Under the pieces are notes generated by a model. The model saw only the letters and a list, made by a program, of their open reading frames with translations. It made no database searches and had not been told where the DNA came from. Below are positions 1 to 8,411 of a DNA stretch of 64,000 bases, one piece after another. Every line of letters starts with the position of its first letter. Positions within the stretch are counted from its first letter, which is position 1. The position numbers and the translations under genes were made by a program. Source of the DNA: Tenacibaculum singaporense (GTDB lineage Bacteria; Bacteroidota; Bacteroidia; Flavobacteriales; Flavobacteriaceae); assembly GCF_003867015.1 (NCBI RefSeq), contig NZ_CP032548.1, positions 2,671,001 to 2,735,000 on the forward strand. Direction: 5' to 3'.

Positions 1-825
1 AGTTTTGTTCTTTACTACAGCGATTCAGCATCTAGAGAGTACCTAAATTTTATTTATGAACGGTATACTTCTATTGAAGAGATTTTTAGTTTAGTTACTT
101 CACTAAGTATTTTTGTTTATTCATTTTACATTTTATACAAAAAAGAAAAATTGTTTCCTAAAATTCTATCTTTTGATAATCTTAGATGGATTTATACATT
201 CTTCATTTTAACTTCAATTGGGTATGCTCTTTGGATTTTAGCTTTAATTGTTAAAGTAAAAATGAACTTCACTGGTTTCTTATTCTCTTATTATCCTTTA
301 AGAGTTTATACTACCGTCTTAATTTATTGGTTAGGTTACCAAGGGCTAAAACAAATTCGTGTATTAAAGGAGCGTGAAAGAATTAGAGAGTCACTTTTAA
401 TTGATTTAAATGGTGATTTTAGTGTTGATACAATTAATTTGAACACTGAAAAAAACTTCTCTAAAAATCAAGTAGAAAAACAAAAAGAACAATTTATAGA
501 AATAGATAAGTTCATTAGATCTAAAAAGAAATTTTTACTTAACAAATATACTCTACAAGATCTATCAAAAGACACAGAGCTAAGTTCTAGCACACTTTCT
601 CTTATTATTAATAATATTGCTAAAAAATCTTTTACAGATTACTTAAATGAAATGAGAATAGATTTAGCTAAAACACTTTTATTAGACCCCGACTATACTA
701 GTTATACAATAACTTCTATAGGACTTGAGTCTGGATTCAATTCTAAATCTACATTCTATACAGTTTTCAAAAAGCATACTGGACACACTCCTGTTCAATT
801 CAAAAGCTTATCACTAGCCGTTTAA
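1..825 (+). CDS. Membrane-associated AraC-family regulator (5' end outside window)
   Basis: The reading frame is open from the first base, so the gene begins before the window; the TTG at 151 is only an internal codon. The visible N-terminal part holds several hydrophobic, probably membrane-spanning segments (around bases 70-140, 190-255 and 270-345). A charged linker follows, then a C-terminal AraC-type helix-turn-helix of about 100 residues with the usual two helical units (LSSSTLSLIINN and SIGLESGFNSKSTFYTVFKKHTG, split here by function). Membrane-bound AraC regulators of this layout are common in Flavobacteriia and probably sense an envelope signal, but the ligand is unknown. The gene is followed by two strong hairpins. 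Confidence 0.85.
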   Translation, partial: SFVLYYSDSASREYLNFIYERYTSIEEIFSLVTSLSIFVYSFYILYKKEKLFPKILSFDNLRWIYTFFILTSIGYALWILALIVKVKMNFTGFLFSYYPLRVYTTVLIYWLGYQGLKQIRVLKERERIRESLLIDLNGDFSVDTINLNTEKNFSKNQVEKQKEQFIEIDKFIRSKKKFLLNKYTLQDLSKDTELSSSTLSLIINNIAKKSFTDYLNEMRIDLAKTLLLDPDYTSYTITSIGLESGFNSKSTFYTVFKKHTGHTPVQFKSLSLAV

Positions 826-836
826 AATTAAAATCC

Positions 837-1076
837 ACTGTCTTTTTATAAAAAGACAGTTCGAAAACGTCCATTTTGGATGTTTTCGAACCTTTAACTC
901 CTTATTCTAAAGTATATTTACTTAATGAAATTAAAAAATTAGTAATTGAAAATAGTTGAAGGGGTTTTCAATTTATAATTAAGGTTTCTAATAAAATTAT
1001 TGAGAACGCTTATTCTCAATACGAAAAAGGAAGAGCTATAGCTTAAAAACACCAATATTAATATTGGTGTTTTTTA
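837..1076 (+). ncRNA. Candidate structured small RNA, unit 1 of a tandem pair
   Basis: No credible ORF lies here. The stretch contains a perfect 24-base palindrome (837-860), a long hairpin (859-891), a hairpin with a GGGG loop (956-971), a hairpin at 999-1020, and an intrinsic terminator whose stem has arms CACCAATAT/ATATTGGTG (1045-1076). The order hairpin, G-loop hairpin, CACCAA terminator recurs in the next 230 bases, which argues for a duplicated RNA gene rather than chance. It could also be the 3' UTR of the AraC gene. Known flavobacterial RNA classes (6S-Flavo, Flavo-1) are possible matches, but I cannot test them. Confidence 0.4.
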
Positions 1077-1120
1077 CCTTTTACCTGCCAAACAAAACTA
1101 CTTATAAAACATTGATAATC

Positions 1121-1308
1121 ATGCTTTTTATAAAAAGTTGGTTTTAAAACACCTTTTTGGACGTAATTGAACCACAGATTTAAAAGCTTACGATATTTTT
1201 ATCGCATAGAATAAAAACGCTTTTTGAAAAATTGGGGATTTTCAAATTAAAAGCATAATTTATTTTTTAAGGGGAAAAAAACACCAACAAATTTGTTGGT
1301 GTTTTTTA
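1121..1308 (+). ncRNA. Candidate structured small RNA, unit 2 of a tandem pair
   Basis: This is a diverged copy of the unit ending at 1076. It shares the exact 14-mer CTTTTTATAAAAAG (1124-1137; first unit 842-855). An imperfect hairpin at 1140-1173 corresponds to 859-891. A short hairpin CGATA/TATCG lies at 1191-1204, a hairpin with loop TTGGGGA at 1224-1245, and a terminator with arms CACCAACAAA/TTTGTTGGTG and a T-run at 1275-1308. Both units end in a CACCAA...TTGGTG stem. The terminator lies about 40 bases before the DUF4159 gene, so the RNA would be independent of it. Function unknown. Confidence 0.4.
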
Positions 1309-1348
1309 TTGTTGTTTTACTATATTGCTTTTAAATTCAAGTTAATTC

Positions 1349-1990
1349 ATGAAAAACCTCACCCTGCTTTTTATTTTTCTATTAAGTCTAAATATTTCTT
1401 CTCAAGAAATAGCTGTTATACAATATAAAGGAGGTGGTGATTGGTATGCAAATCCTACAGCTTTACCTAACCTTGTAAAGTTTACTAACTTAAACACGAA
1501 AACCCAGATTGATAAAAACATACAAAACATTACGCTTGACGACGAGACAATCTTTGACTATCCAATAGTTTTCATTACTGGACATGGTAATATTTTGTTT
1601 ACAAATGACGAAATCTCAATACTAAGAAGTTACCTTATTTCAGGAGGCTTTTTACATGTATCAGATAATTATGGTCTTGATAAATACATACGAAGAGAAT
1701 TAAAAAAAGTTTTTCCTGAATTACAACTTCAAGAAATTCCCAACAACCACCCTATTTATCATCAAACTTTTTCCTTTCCTAAAGGCTTGCCAAAAATTCA
1801 CGAACATGATAAAAAACCTCCTCAAGGTTTTGGTTTGTTCTATGAAGGTAGACTTATAGTTTTTTATGATTACGAAAGTGATTTAAGTGATGGATGGGAA
1901 GATACTGCCGTACATAACAATCCAAAAGAAACTAGAATAAAAGCTCTACAAATGGGAGCCAACATAATAGAATATGCTTTTAAACATTAA
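1349..1990 (+). CDS. DUF4159 domain protein, secreted
   Basis: The 213-residue protein has an N-terminal signal peptide (hydrophobic residues 3-17, cleavage likely near SSQ). Most of the rest matches my recollection of the DUF4159 family: a QYKGGGDWYANP motif (25-36), a beta strand ending in FITGHG (75-80) and GGFLHVSDNYG (99-109), the layout of a class-I glutamine-amidotransferase-like fold that lacks an obvious catalytic cysteine. No enzymatic activity is established. It starts with ATG after the terminator of the upstream RNA-like region and overlaps the next gene by 17 bases, so the two are probably co-transcribed and translationally coupled. Confidence 0.8.
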   Translation: MKNLTLLFIFLLSLNISSQEIAVIQYKGGGDWYANPTALPNLVKFTNLNTKTQIDKNIQNITLDDETIFDYPIVFITGHGNILFTNDEISILRSYLISGGFLHVSDNYGLDKYIRRELKKVFPELQLQEIPNNHPIYHQTFSFPKGLPKIHEHDKKPPQGFGLFYEGRLIVFYDYESDLSDGWEDTAVHNNPKETRIKALQMGANIIEYAFKH

Positions 1991-2885
1991 CACTTTACAA
2001 ATTGATAGTATTAAGATTAATTTTGATACTGAAGCTTTATGGATGCTTAATGTTGCTCTAGCTATCATTATGTTTGGTATTGCTCTAGATATGAAGGTAG
2101 AGGATTTTAAAAGACTTATTAATAAACCTAAAATATTATTTGTCGGATTATTATCTCAGTTTATTTTACTTCCTTTTTTAACCTTTATTCTTATCAATAT
2201 TATTAACCCATACCCTAGTTTTGCTTTAGGCATGATTATGATTGCTGCTTGTCCTGGAGGAAATGTTTCTAACTTTTTTAGTAAAATGGCAAAAGGTAAC
2301 GCTGCTTTATCTGTTAGTTTAACAGCTTTTTCAACGATAATTTGTTTAGTAATGACCCCGTTAAACTTACAATTATGGGGTAGTTTATATGGGCCTACTA
2401 ACGAGATTTTAAAAAGTGTTTCCTTAAACCCTTTTGAACTTTTTAAACTTGCCCTTCTTATTTTAGGAATTCCGATAGTTTTAGGAATGTTAGTTAATCA
2501 CTATCATCATGAAATGGCTAAAAAAATCAATAAACTTTTACGTCCATTTTCTATTTTCTTTTTCCTTTTATTAATTGTAATAGCCCTTTATGATAACGCT
2601 GATGTTTTTAAAGACTATATACATCTAGTTTTATTTCTTGTAATATTTCATAATATTTATGCGTTTATTATAGGTTATGTAACTGCTAAATCTTTTAAAT
2701 TAAATAAAAAGGACTCTAAAACTATTTCTATGGAAACAGGAATACAAAATGGTGGTTTAGGGTTACTACTTATTTTTAGCTTTTTTGATGGACTAGGAGG
2801 AATGGCCCTTCTTGCTGCATTTTGGGGTGTTTGGGATATTTTTTCAGGAATGATGTTAGCTACTTACTGGGGAAGAAATAAATAA
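1974..2885 (+). CDS. Bile acid:sodium symporter (BASS/SBF) family transporter
   Basis: The 303-residue protein is strongly hydrophobic with about nine or ten transmembrane segments. Family landmarks include the ALDMKVEDF segment after the first helix and the discontinuous-helix signature MIAACPGGNVSNFFS near residues 88-102, where BASS proteins bind sodium. A second glycine-rich crossover appears near ETGIQNGGLG (about 252-261). The family imports organic anions with Na+, such as bile acids, pantoate or pyruvate; the substrate here cannot be read from the sequence. It starts inside the 3' end of the DUF4159 gene and is followed three bases later by the acyltransferase gene. Confidence 0.85.
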   Translation: MLLNINTLQIDSIKINFDTEALWMLNVALAIIMFGIALDMKVEDFKRLINKPKILFVGLLSQFILLPFLTFILINIINPYPSFALGMIMIAACPGGNVSNFFSKMAKGNAALSVSLTAFSTIICLVMTPLNLQLWGSLYGPTNEILKSVSLNPFELFKLALLILGIPIVLGMLVNHYHHEMAKKINKLLRPFSIFFFLLLIVIALYDNADVFKDYIHLVLFLVIFHNIYAFIIGYVTAKSFKLNKKDSKTISMETGIQNGGLGLLLIFSFFDGLGGMALLAAFWGVWDIFSGMMLATYWGRNK

Positions 2886-2888
2886 TAC

Positions 2889-3935
2889 ATGAAAACACTG
2901 TTGTACTACTTTTTTAAAGCTTTTGTAAAAACTGGCTTATTCTTTTACTCTAAAAAGACAACGATTATTGGAAGTGAGCATATTCCCAAAAAAGAAGCCG
3001 TAATCTTTACAGCTAATCACCCAAACGGCTTAATTGATCCTATACTTATAGCTACACATATAAAAAGGAGAACAAACTTTTTAGTGCGTGCAGCTGTATT
3101 TAACAACCCTATTATTGCTAAGTTTTTCAACTCGCTTGGAATGATGCCTATTTATCGTATTAGAGACGGTGTACAGCAACTTAGTAAGAATGAAGAAATT
3201 TTTAATAAGTGTCAGCTCCTTCTAAAAAATAATAAAACTTTACTAATCTTCCCTGAAGGAACACACAAAAAAGACAGAGCAATTAGACCACTTAGTAAAG
3301 GCTTTACAAGAATTATTTTTAAAACTTTAGATAATTTCCCTGACACTCGAATCAATATTATTCCTGTAGGAATTACATATCAAAACGTATCTAGCTACCC
3401 TTCAAAAACTGCTATCCATTTTGGTTCTCCAATTTTGGCTAACGATTATTACGACAGACAAAACATAAATAAATCTGTAAAACACATAAAAGAGCTTGTT
3501 TCAAATCAATTAGAAAACTTATCTGTTCATATAGAACAAAATGAAAGTTATGAAACTACCTTAGCTAATTTAAATAATGCTCAAGTAGATTTTACTAAAG
3601 TTAATGAAGTAAACAGTCTTATAAGAAATAAAAAAATACTTGTACAAAAAAAGCGTAGTATTAACTACACTCTTCCTTTATTTTTATTAATTGTTTTAAA
3701 TAGTTTAATTCCATATTCACTTTGGAAATTTTTAAGCAGAAAAATCGATGAAGTAGAGTTTATAGATACCTTTAGGTTTGGTGTAAATGCTATTTTATTT
3801 CCTTTCTTTTATTGTATACAAAGTTGGATAATATATATATTTTGGGGTTGGAAAATGGCTTTAATCTACTTTTTCACTTCCTTTTTACTTATTCTTTTAT
3901 ATACCAAATTATCACCTACTCCGCCATCAAAATAG
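2889..3935 (+). CDS. PlsC-like glycerolipid acyltransferase with HX5D motif
   Basis: The 348-residue protein carries an acyltransferase domain (about 20-200): block I is NHPNGLID (43-50) and block III is FPEGTHKK (121-128). Block I has five residues between His44 and Asp50 rather than the usual four, as in eukaryotic Gpt2/Sct1-type glycerol-3-phosphate acyltransferases (family knowledge). The C-terminus has two or three hydrophobic helices (about 260-345), so the protein is membrane-bound. It probably acylates a glycerolipid precursor at the inner membrane; the acceptor is unknown. It follows the symporter gene closely, and its last 20 bases overlap the convergent GH3 gene. Confidence 0.8.
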   Translation: MKTLLYYFFKAFVKTGLFFYSKKTTIIGSEHIPKKEAVIFTANHPNGLIDPILIATHIKRRTNFLVRAAVFNNPIIAKFFNSLGMMPIYRIRDGVQQLSKNEEIFNKCQLLLKNNKTLLIFPEGTHKKDRAIRPLSKGFTRIIFKTLDNFPDTRINIIPVGITYQNVSSYPSKTAIHFGSPILANDYYDRQNINKSVKHIKELVSNQLENLSVHIEQNESYETTLANLNNAQVDFTKVNEVNSLIRNKKILVQKKRSINYTLPLFLLIVLNSLIPYSLWKFLSRKIDEVEFIDTFRFGVNAILFPFFYCIQSWIIYIFWGWKMALIYFFTSFLLILLYTKLSPTPPSK

Positions 3936-6846
3936 CATCTTGAATATCTTGTTGAATTTTGGTACGTATATTACTTTTTACTAAACCATAATTTCTCATT
4001 GTTGGATAAATTCTGTTTGATAAAAACACGTATACTACACCTGTTGCAGGATCTGCCCAAGTATATGTTCCAGTAAAACCACTATGTCCAAAACTTACAT
4101 CCGACACACAACCACAAGTAGCTTTTACCTTAGGGTTTAATTGTGGTTTGTCAAAACCTAAACCTCTACGTACTTTTTTATTTTCGTAATAACGTTTATT
4201 AAACTTGTGCACGGTTTCTGGTTCTAAATACTTCTTTCCTCCATAAGAACCATCTTGTAAAAACATTTGCATAATTTTAGCTACATCATTTGCATTTGCA
4301 AACAAACCAGCATGTCCACCTACACCACCTAGCATTGCTGCTCCCATATCATGAACATAACCATGAACTAACTGATGCCTAAAATAGTTATCTCTTTCTG
4401 TTGGAACTATTTCTTCTTTTGAAAACTTGTTCAGAGGTAAATAGGTCATTCTATTGGCTCCAATAGATTGGTAAAACTGCTCTTCTACTAGTTTGTTTAA
4501 CGGTCTTTTATACTTTCTTTCTAAAATCTCTTTAAAAATATAATAACCTAAATCACTATACTTATACCCTATTCTTTTACGTTGCTCCGAATCTACTATC
4601 TGTTTATATATCGAATCTTTATATTCTTTAGCTAAGTATAAATTTTTAGCTACTTTTATACTAAACTTAGGTGTACGTTTTTTCCTGTAGAATTTTGTAG
4701 AGTTTTCTCCTGTTATGCTATCTTTTGTATGTAAATAAAAAGGAATCCAAGAACGTAAACGTCCATAATGAGATAATACCTCTTTTAACAATAAAGTATC
4801 TTTATTTGACTTACTATATCTTGGTAAAATATCTCCCAAATTTGAGAATAAACTAATTTTTCTTTCTTCTTCAGCTTTCATTATCATGGGTAATGATGCC
4901 AATATTTTGGTTAAAGAAGCTAAATCATAAATATCAGAATTTTTAACAGGTAGCTTTTTATCTAAAGTATGATATCCAAAGCTCTTATTATAAATTACCA
5001 TTCCATCTTTAGCAACTAAAATTTGTCCTCCTGGAGACATCTTCTCTTGTAAAATAGTATCAATTCTCTTATCTATAATTGAAAGCTTTTCTGATGAAAC
5101 TCCAGCCTCTTCAGGAATTGTATATTGTAATACATCTAACCCATCTACCAATAGCCCATGCCCTACTTTAAACTCATTTTGTATAGATACTGGTAATTTT
5201 CCTTTTAGATCGAAAGCTCCAAAAAGAGCTTGTGCTGAGAGCTCTTGCGCTAACTTACTATTTTGATATGACATCACAATTCCTTCTATGTTAGAAAAAG
5301 AAGAAACTTGAAGTAAACTATATGGACTAGCAAAAACATCTAAAATAACTTTATGATTCCTTGCTATTTCTTGTAACCATACAAGATCTTTATTAGAAAA
5401 CTTATAACCTTTCCAAGGATTTTTATTTGATTTATGAAACCCTATAACTATAAGATTATACTTTTCTAACTTCTTGTTTAATACACTTAAATGCTTATCA
5501 GAAACCTTATCTACTTTCGTATAGTTTTTAAGCATTTCATAGAAATCTGAACCACTATCACTTCCCAAAGAAACATAAGCGATTTTCTTATCTTTAAGAT
5601 TTTTAATCGGTAAAATTCCTCCTTCGTTTTTCAAAACTGTAATAGAATTCTTTATCAATTTGCGGTGTAAAACCTCATCATAAGGACTATTTATATCTTT
5701 TACCACATTTTCTGTAGCAATAGGCTTATACTTATTTAATCCTACTAAGTATTTTGCCTTTAAAATCTTTTTAACTGAGTGATTTAATCGCTCTTCCGTT
5801 AATTTTCCTTCTACTAAGGCTTTCTTAATCAACCTAATTGACCCAGGAACATCTTGAGGAATTAATAACATATCGTTTCCTGCTAAAATAGCCGCTAAGT
5901 CTATTTCTGCTGGTGTTGAATAATTTGCAGCTCCTTTCATATTCAAACCATCCGTGATAACTAACCCTTTAAAACCTAATTGGTCTTGTAACAGATTAGT
6001 TACAACACTTTTTGATAATGATGATGGTAATTTTGGATTTGTTTCTAAAGCTGGAATACTCAAGTGTGCTGTCATTACACTTCCTACACCTGCTCCAAAT
6101 ATTTTTTTGAATGGATATAACTCTATTGAATCTAGTCGTTGCTTGCTAAAATTAATTGTTGGCAATGTGTGATGCGAATCTGCTTCCGTATCTCCGTGTC
6201 CTGGAAAGTGTTTTGCATTTGCTAACACCCCTACTCCTTGCATTCCTTTAGTAAATGCTATTGATTTTTCTGCTACGTTTTCTTTACTTTCTCCAAAAGA
6301 ACGGTTTCCTATAATAGGGTTATTAGGATTAGTATTTACATCTACCACTGGAGCGAAATTCACATGAATTCCGACTCGCTTACAGTGTTCTCCAATTCTT
6401 TTACCCACTTCCTGAAGTAAAACCGTGTCCTGAATAGCCCCTAATGTCATGTTCCAAGGAAAACGATACGTGTTTTTCAAACGCATATCCAAGCCCCATT
6501 CGCCATCAAAACCAACCATTAAAGGTATTTTTGCTAATTCTTGATATTTATTGTTTAAAACTACTTGTTTATCAGGTGTTCCTTGCATAAAAATAATATT
6601 TCCTACATGGTATTTTGTAACCATATTAGAAATAAAATCTTCGTGTTTTTTATCTTTATTTGAATATGCTTGTATCATAAACAACTGTCCTATTTTTTCA
6701 TCAACAGACATAGTTTTCATGATACTATCTACCCATACATTTTGTGTTATAGAATCTTTTGCCAATAAAGGGTTTACTCCTTGGACTTGGGCTTGAATTA
6801 TTTGTATAAAAACAAACGTTAGTAATGTTAATACTTTTCTTTTCAT
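3916..6846 (-). CDS. Fusion of GH3 beta-N-acetylhexosaminidase (NagZ-like) and serine beta-lactamase-fold domain
   Basis: The 976-residue protein has a signal peptide (cleavage near AQ at 19-20). The N-terminal GH3 domain (about 40-365) has the NagZ-type signature KHFPGHGDTEADSH (212-225), including the Asp223-His225 dyad that acts as acid/base in this subfamily, and the probable nucleophile Asp299 in ITDGLNM. A GH3 C-terminal domain occupies about 395-560. A class-C beta-lactamase/esterase domain (about 585-970) follows, with SLTK (644-647), YSD and HSG (921-923) corresponding to the SxxK, YxN-like and KTG-like boxes. A role in peptidoglycan fragment recycling or remodelling in the periplasm is inferred. 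It overlaps the convergent acyltransferase gene by 20 bases. Confidence 0.88.
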   Translation of the reverse strand: MKRKVLTLLTFVFIQIIQAQVQGVNPLLAKDSITQNVWVDSIMKTMSVDEKIGQLFMIQAYSNKDKKHEDFISNMVTKYHVGNIIFMQGTPDKQVVLNNKYQELAKIPLMVGFDGEWGLDMRLKNTYRFPWNMTLGAIQDTVLLQEVGKRIGEHCKRVGIHVNFAPVVDVNTNPNNPIIGNRSFGESKENVAEKSIAFTKGMQGVGVLANAKHFPGHGDTEADSHHTLPTINFSKQRLDSIELYPFKKIFGAGVGSVMTAHLSIPALETNPKLPSSLSKSVVTNLLQDQLGFKGLVITDGLNMKGAANYSTPAEIDLAAILAGNDMLLIPQDVPGSIRLIKKALVEGKLTEERLNHSVKKILKAKYLVGLNKYKPIATENVVKDINSPYDEVLHRKLIKNSITVLKNEGGILPIKNLKDKKIAYVSLGSDSGSDFYEMLKNYTKVDKVSDKHLSVLNKKLEKYNLIVIGFHKSNKNPWKGYKFSNKDLVWLQEIARNHKVILDVFASPYSLLQVSSFSNIEGIVMSYQNSKLAQELSAQALFGAFDLKGKLPVSIQNEFKVGHGLLVDGLDVLQYTIPEEAGVSSEKLSIIDKRIDTILQEKMSPGGQILVAKDGMVIYNKSFGYHTLDKKLPVKNSDIYDLASLTKILASLPMIMKAEEERKISLFSNLGDILPRYSKSNKDTLLLKEVLSHYGRLRSWIPFYLHTKDSITGENSTKFYRKKRTPKFSIKVAKNLYLAKEYKDSIYKQIVDSEQRKRIGYKYSDLGYYIFKEILERKYKRPLNKLVEEQFYQSIGANRMTYLPLNKFSKEEIVPTERDNYFRHQLVHGYVHDMGAAMLGGVGGHAGLFANANDVAKIMQMFLQDGSYGGKKYLEPETVHKFNKRYYENKKVRRGLGFDKPQLNPKVKATCGCVSDVSFGHSGFTGTYTWADPATGVVYVFLSNRIYPTMRNYGLVKSNIRTKIQQDIQDAILMAE

Positions 6847-6861
6847 ATATTATCCCTTAAC

Positions 6862-6888
6862 AAGCCTTACAAAAAACATGTAAGGCTT
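6862..6888. other. Hairpin between two minus-strand genes
   Basis: Ten-base arms AAGCCTTACA and TGTAAGGCTT are separated by seven bases. The hairpin lies between the 161-residue gene and the GH3/beta-lactamase gene, both on the minus strand. No T-run follows directly on that strand, so it is a weak terminator, an attenuator or an mRNA-processing hairpin. Confidence 0.45.
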
Positions 6889-6915
6889 TAACATCTTTTT
6901 TTATAAAATCAATAG

Positions 6916-7401
6916 TTATACCAAAAATCGTGCATGCCAACTCTGGTTTGCTGGCACTTCCCATTTTGTTTCAAAATCTTCTTTAGTATTTATCATATTA
7001 TTAAAAACAACCGTTTTAGCGGTTATTTTTTGTTCTTTGGCAAAATTTTGGAACTCTGGTAGTTTTACGATATTAATATTATCTCCATCTTTAAAAGAAA
7101 TATTCATTTTATCCATTAAATCTAATTCTAACTCTTTTTCTAACTCTTGAATAAAACGTACAGAAGCATCTATTGAGCATCCTGAAACATTATTAAAGTT
7201 CTCATCTACACCCAACACCAAAAATTGATTGTACTTAATAGTGAATGATCCTTTTAAATCGTCTCCATGACGCGTCCAATTATCAATAAAAAGCAATGCT
7301 TTTGCACTGATTAATTCTATTTCTTCTTGTGTAAACTCTCTATCTGATTGATACACCCAAACTCTTGAGTTTTGAGGTAGTTTTTTATATTCTGTAAACA
7401 T
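6916..7401 (-). CDS. Conserved flavobacterial protein (often mislabelled 'ABC transporter ATPase')
   Basis: The 161-residue protein is soluble, without a signal peptide or membrane helix. Recognisable features are RVWVYQSDREFT near the N-terminus, a central FLVLGVDENFNNVSGCSIDASVRF segment (read in parts) and a WHARFLV tail. Similar flavobacterial proteins are, as I recall, annotated as 'ABC transporter ATPase', but there is no Walker A, signature or Walker B motif here, so that name should not be used. Function unknown. It is co-oriented with the neighbouring CarboxypepD_reg-like gene, 39 bases away. Confidence 0.7.
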   Translation of the reverse strand: MFTEYKKLPQNSRVWVYQSDREFTQEEIELISAKALLFIDNWTRHGDDLKGSFTIKYNQFLVLGVDENFNNVSGCSIDASVRFIQELEKELELDLMDKMNISFKDGDNINIVKLPEFQNFAKEQKITAKTVVFNNMINTKEDFETKWEVPANQSWHARFLV

Positions 7402-7440
7402 TGTTGTTCTTTATATTTAAGTTTTTGAATATGTAATTTC

Positions 7441-8340
7441 TTAGTTACTCAAAGTTACGGAAATTGCTGGTTTTAGCGCATTTCCTTTATAAAATTCTTG
7501 GGGAAAATAGTGTTTTACCCATTTTCCACTTGATTTTACCCAAGTTGAATCTTTCGTGTATATTGCCCCAAAATCTGGGGCAACTATAGTATCTTTATAC
7601 TTTTTTCTACTCCCTTGCTTAGTGTATTTTATTTTATGAAAATTATATGGTATATGTATTCTTTCTAATCCTACAAAAAAACCTTCTTTTGGAAATTCTA
7701 TATTAAACTTAGATACATCAACTTCAGTCTTCCCATTTGTCTTTTTTACATCAACAATTAAACTTTCTTTTAGTATATCTTCTGATGGTTTACCTGTTTT
7801 TTCATCAACTTTAAAGAAACGAACCCTAAATTTTGCTTTCTTTCTAGAAAGAAAACTTGTAAAATAAATCGTTACACTCTTTAAAAAAGGGAAATTTTTA
7901 TATTCACTTTTATAAGGAAAATACTTGGTTACTATCCAAGGTGATCCTTTTCTTCCTCCAAAACTAGCTTTTATATCTCTTCTTTTGTACTCATCAACAA
8001 CTAACTCTCTATCCGCTTTTTTTGAAATTATTACTTCCTCTAGCTCATATAATTTTGGTTGAAGTTTAAGAGATTCACTCTGTAAAACCGATGCTAATAC
8101 AACAGTGTCTTTATAATTCAAACAAGAAACATGTACTTTACTTTTCAATATTTTTTTATTGATCTGTAATGAAAAGTGACCATTTTCATCGGAAGACACC
8201 CCTACATTTTCATTTAAAAAACTAATATTCGCATAAGCAACAGGATCATTTGTATATGCATCTATTACTTTATTTTTTAAAACTACTGTTTGTGAAAATG
8301 CTGTAATACTTACAAAACATAGAAAAAGAAAAACTCTCAT
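7441..8340 (-). CDS. Carboxypeptidase-regulatory-like domain protein, secreted
   Basis: The 299-residue protein has a signal peptide (cleavage after about residue 16, FSQ). Residues 20-105 form a CarboxypepD_reg-like beta-sandwich (KNKVIDAYTNDPVAYANIS, then VSSDENGHFSL), as found at the N-termini of TonB-dependent receptors and cell-surface proteins of Bacteroidota. The remainder is a beta-rich region of unknown function with many Lys/Tyr residues. There is no TonB box or beta-barrel, so it is not a receptor. Probably periplasmic or outer-membrane-associated. Confidence 0.75.
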   Translation of the reverse strand: MRVFLFLCFVSITAFSQTVVLKNKVIDAYTNDPVAYANISFLNENVGVSSDENGHFSLQINKKILKSKVHVSCLNYKDTVVLASVLQSESLKLQPKLYELEEVIISKKADRELVVDEYKRRDIKASFGGRKGSPWIVTKYFPYKSEYKNFPFLKSVTIYFTSFLSRKKAKFRVRFFKVDEKTGKPSEDILKESLIVDVKKTNGKTEVDVSKFNIEFPKEGFFVGLERIHIPYNFHKIKYTKQGSRKKYKDTIVAPDFGAIYTKDSTWVKSSGKWVKHYFPQEFYKGNALKPAISVTLSN

Positions 8341-8411
8341 AACTTAATTTTTAACGAATGTAAAAATTGAAAATTATAAGAGCTCTTAAGTAGTTGTTAA
8401 TTTTCAAACAC

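Noticed and set aside
5954..6172. 72-codon plus-strand frame inside the GH3/beta-lactamase gene.
   Set aside because: It lies antisense within the conserved GH3 catalytic domain and shows no features of its own.
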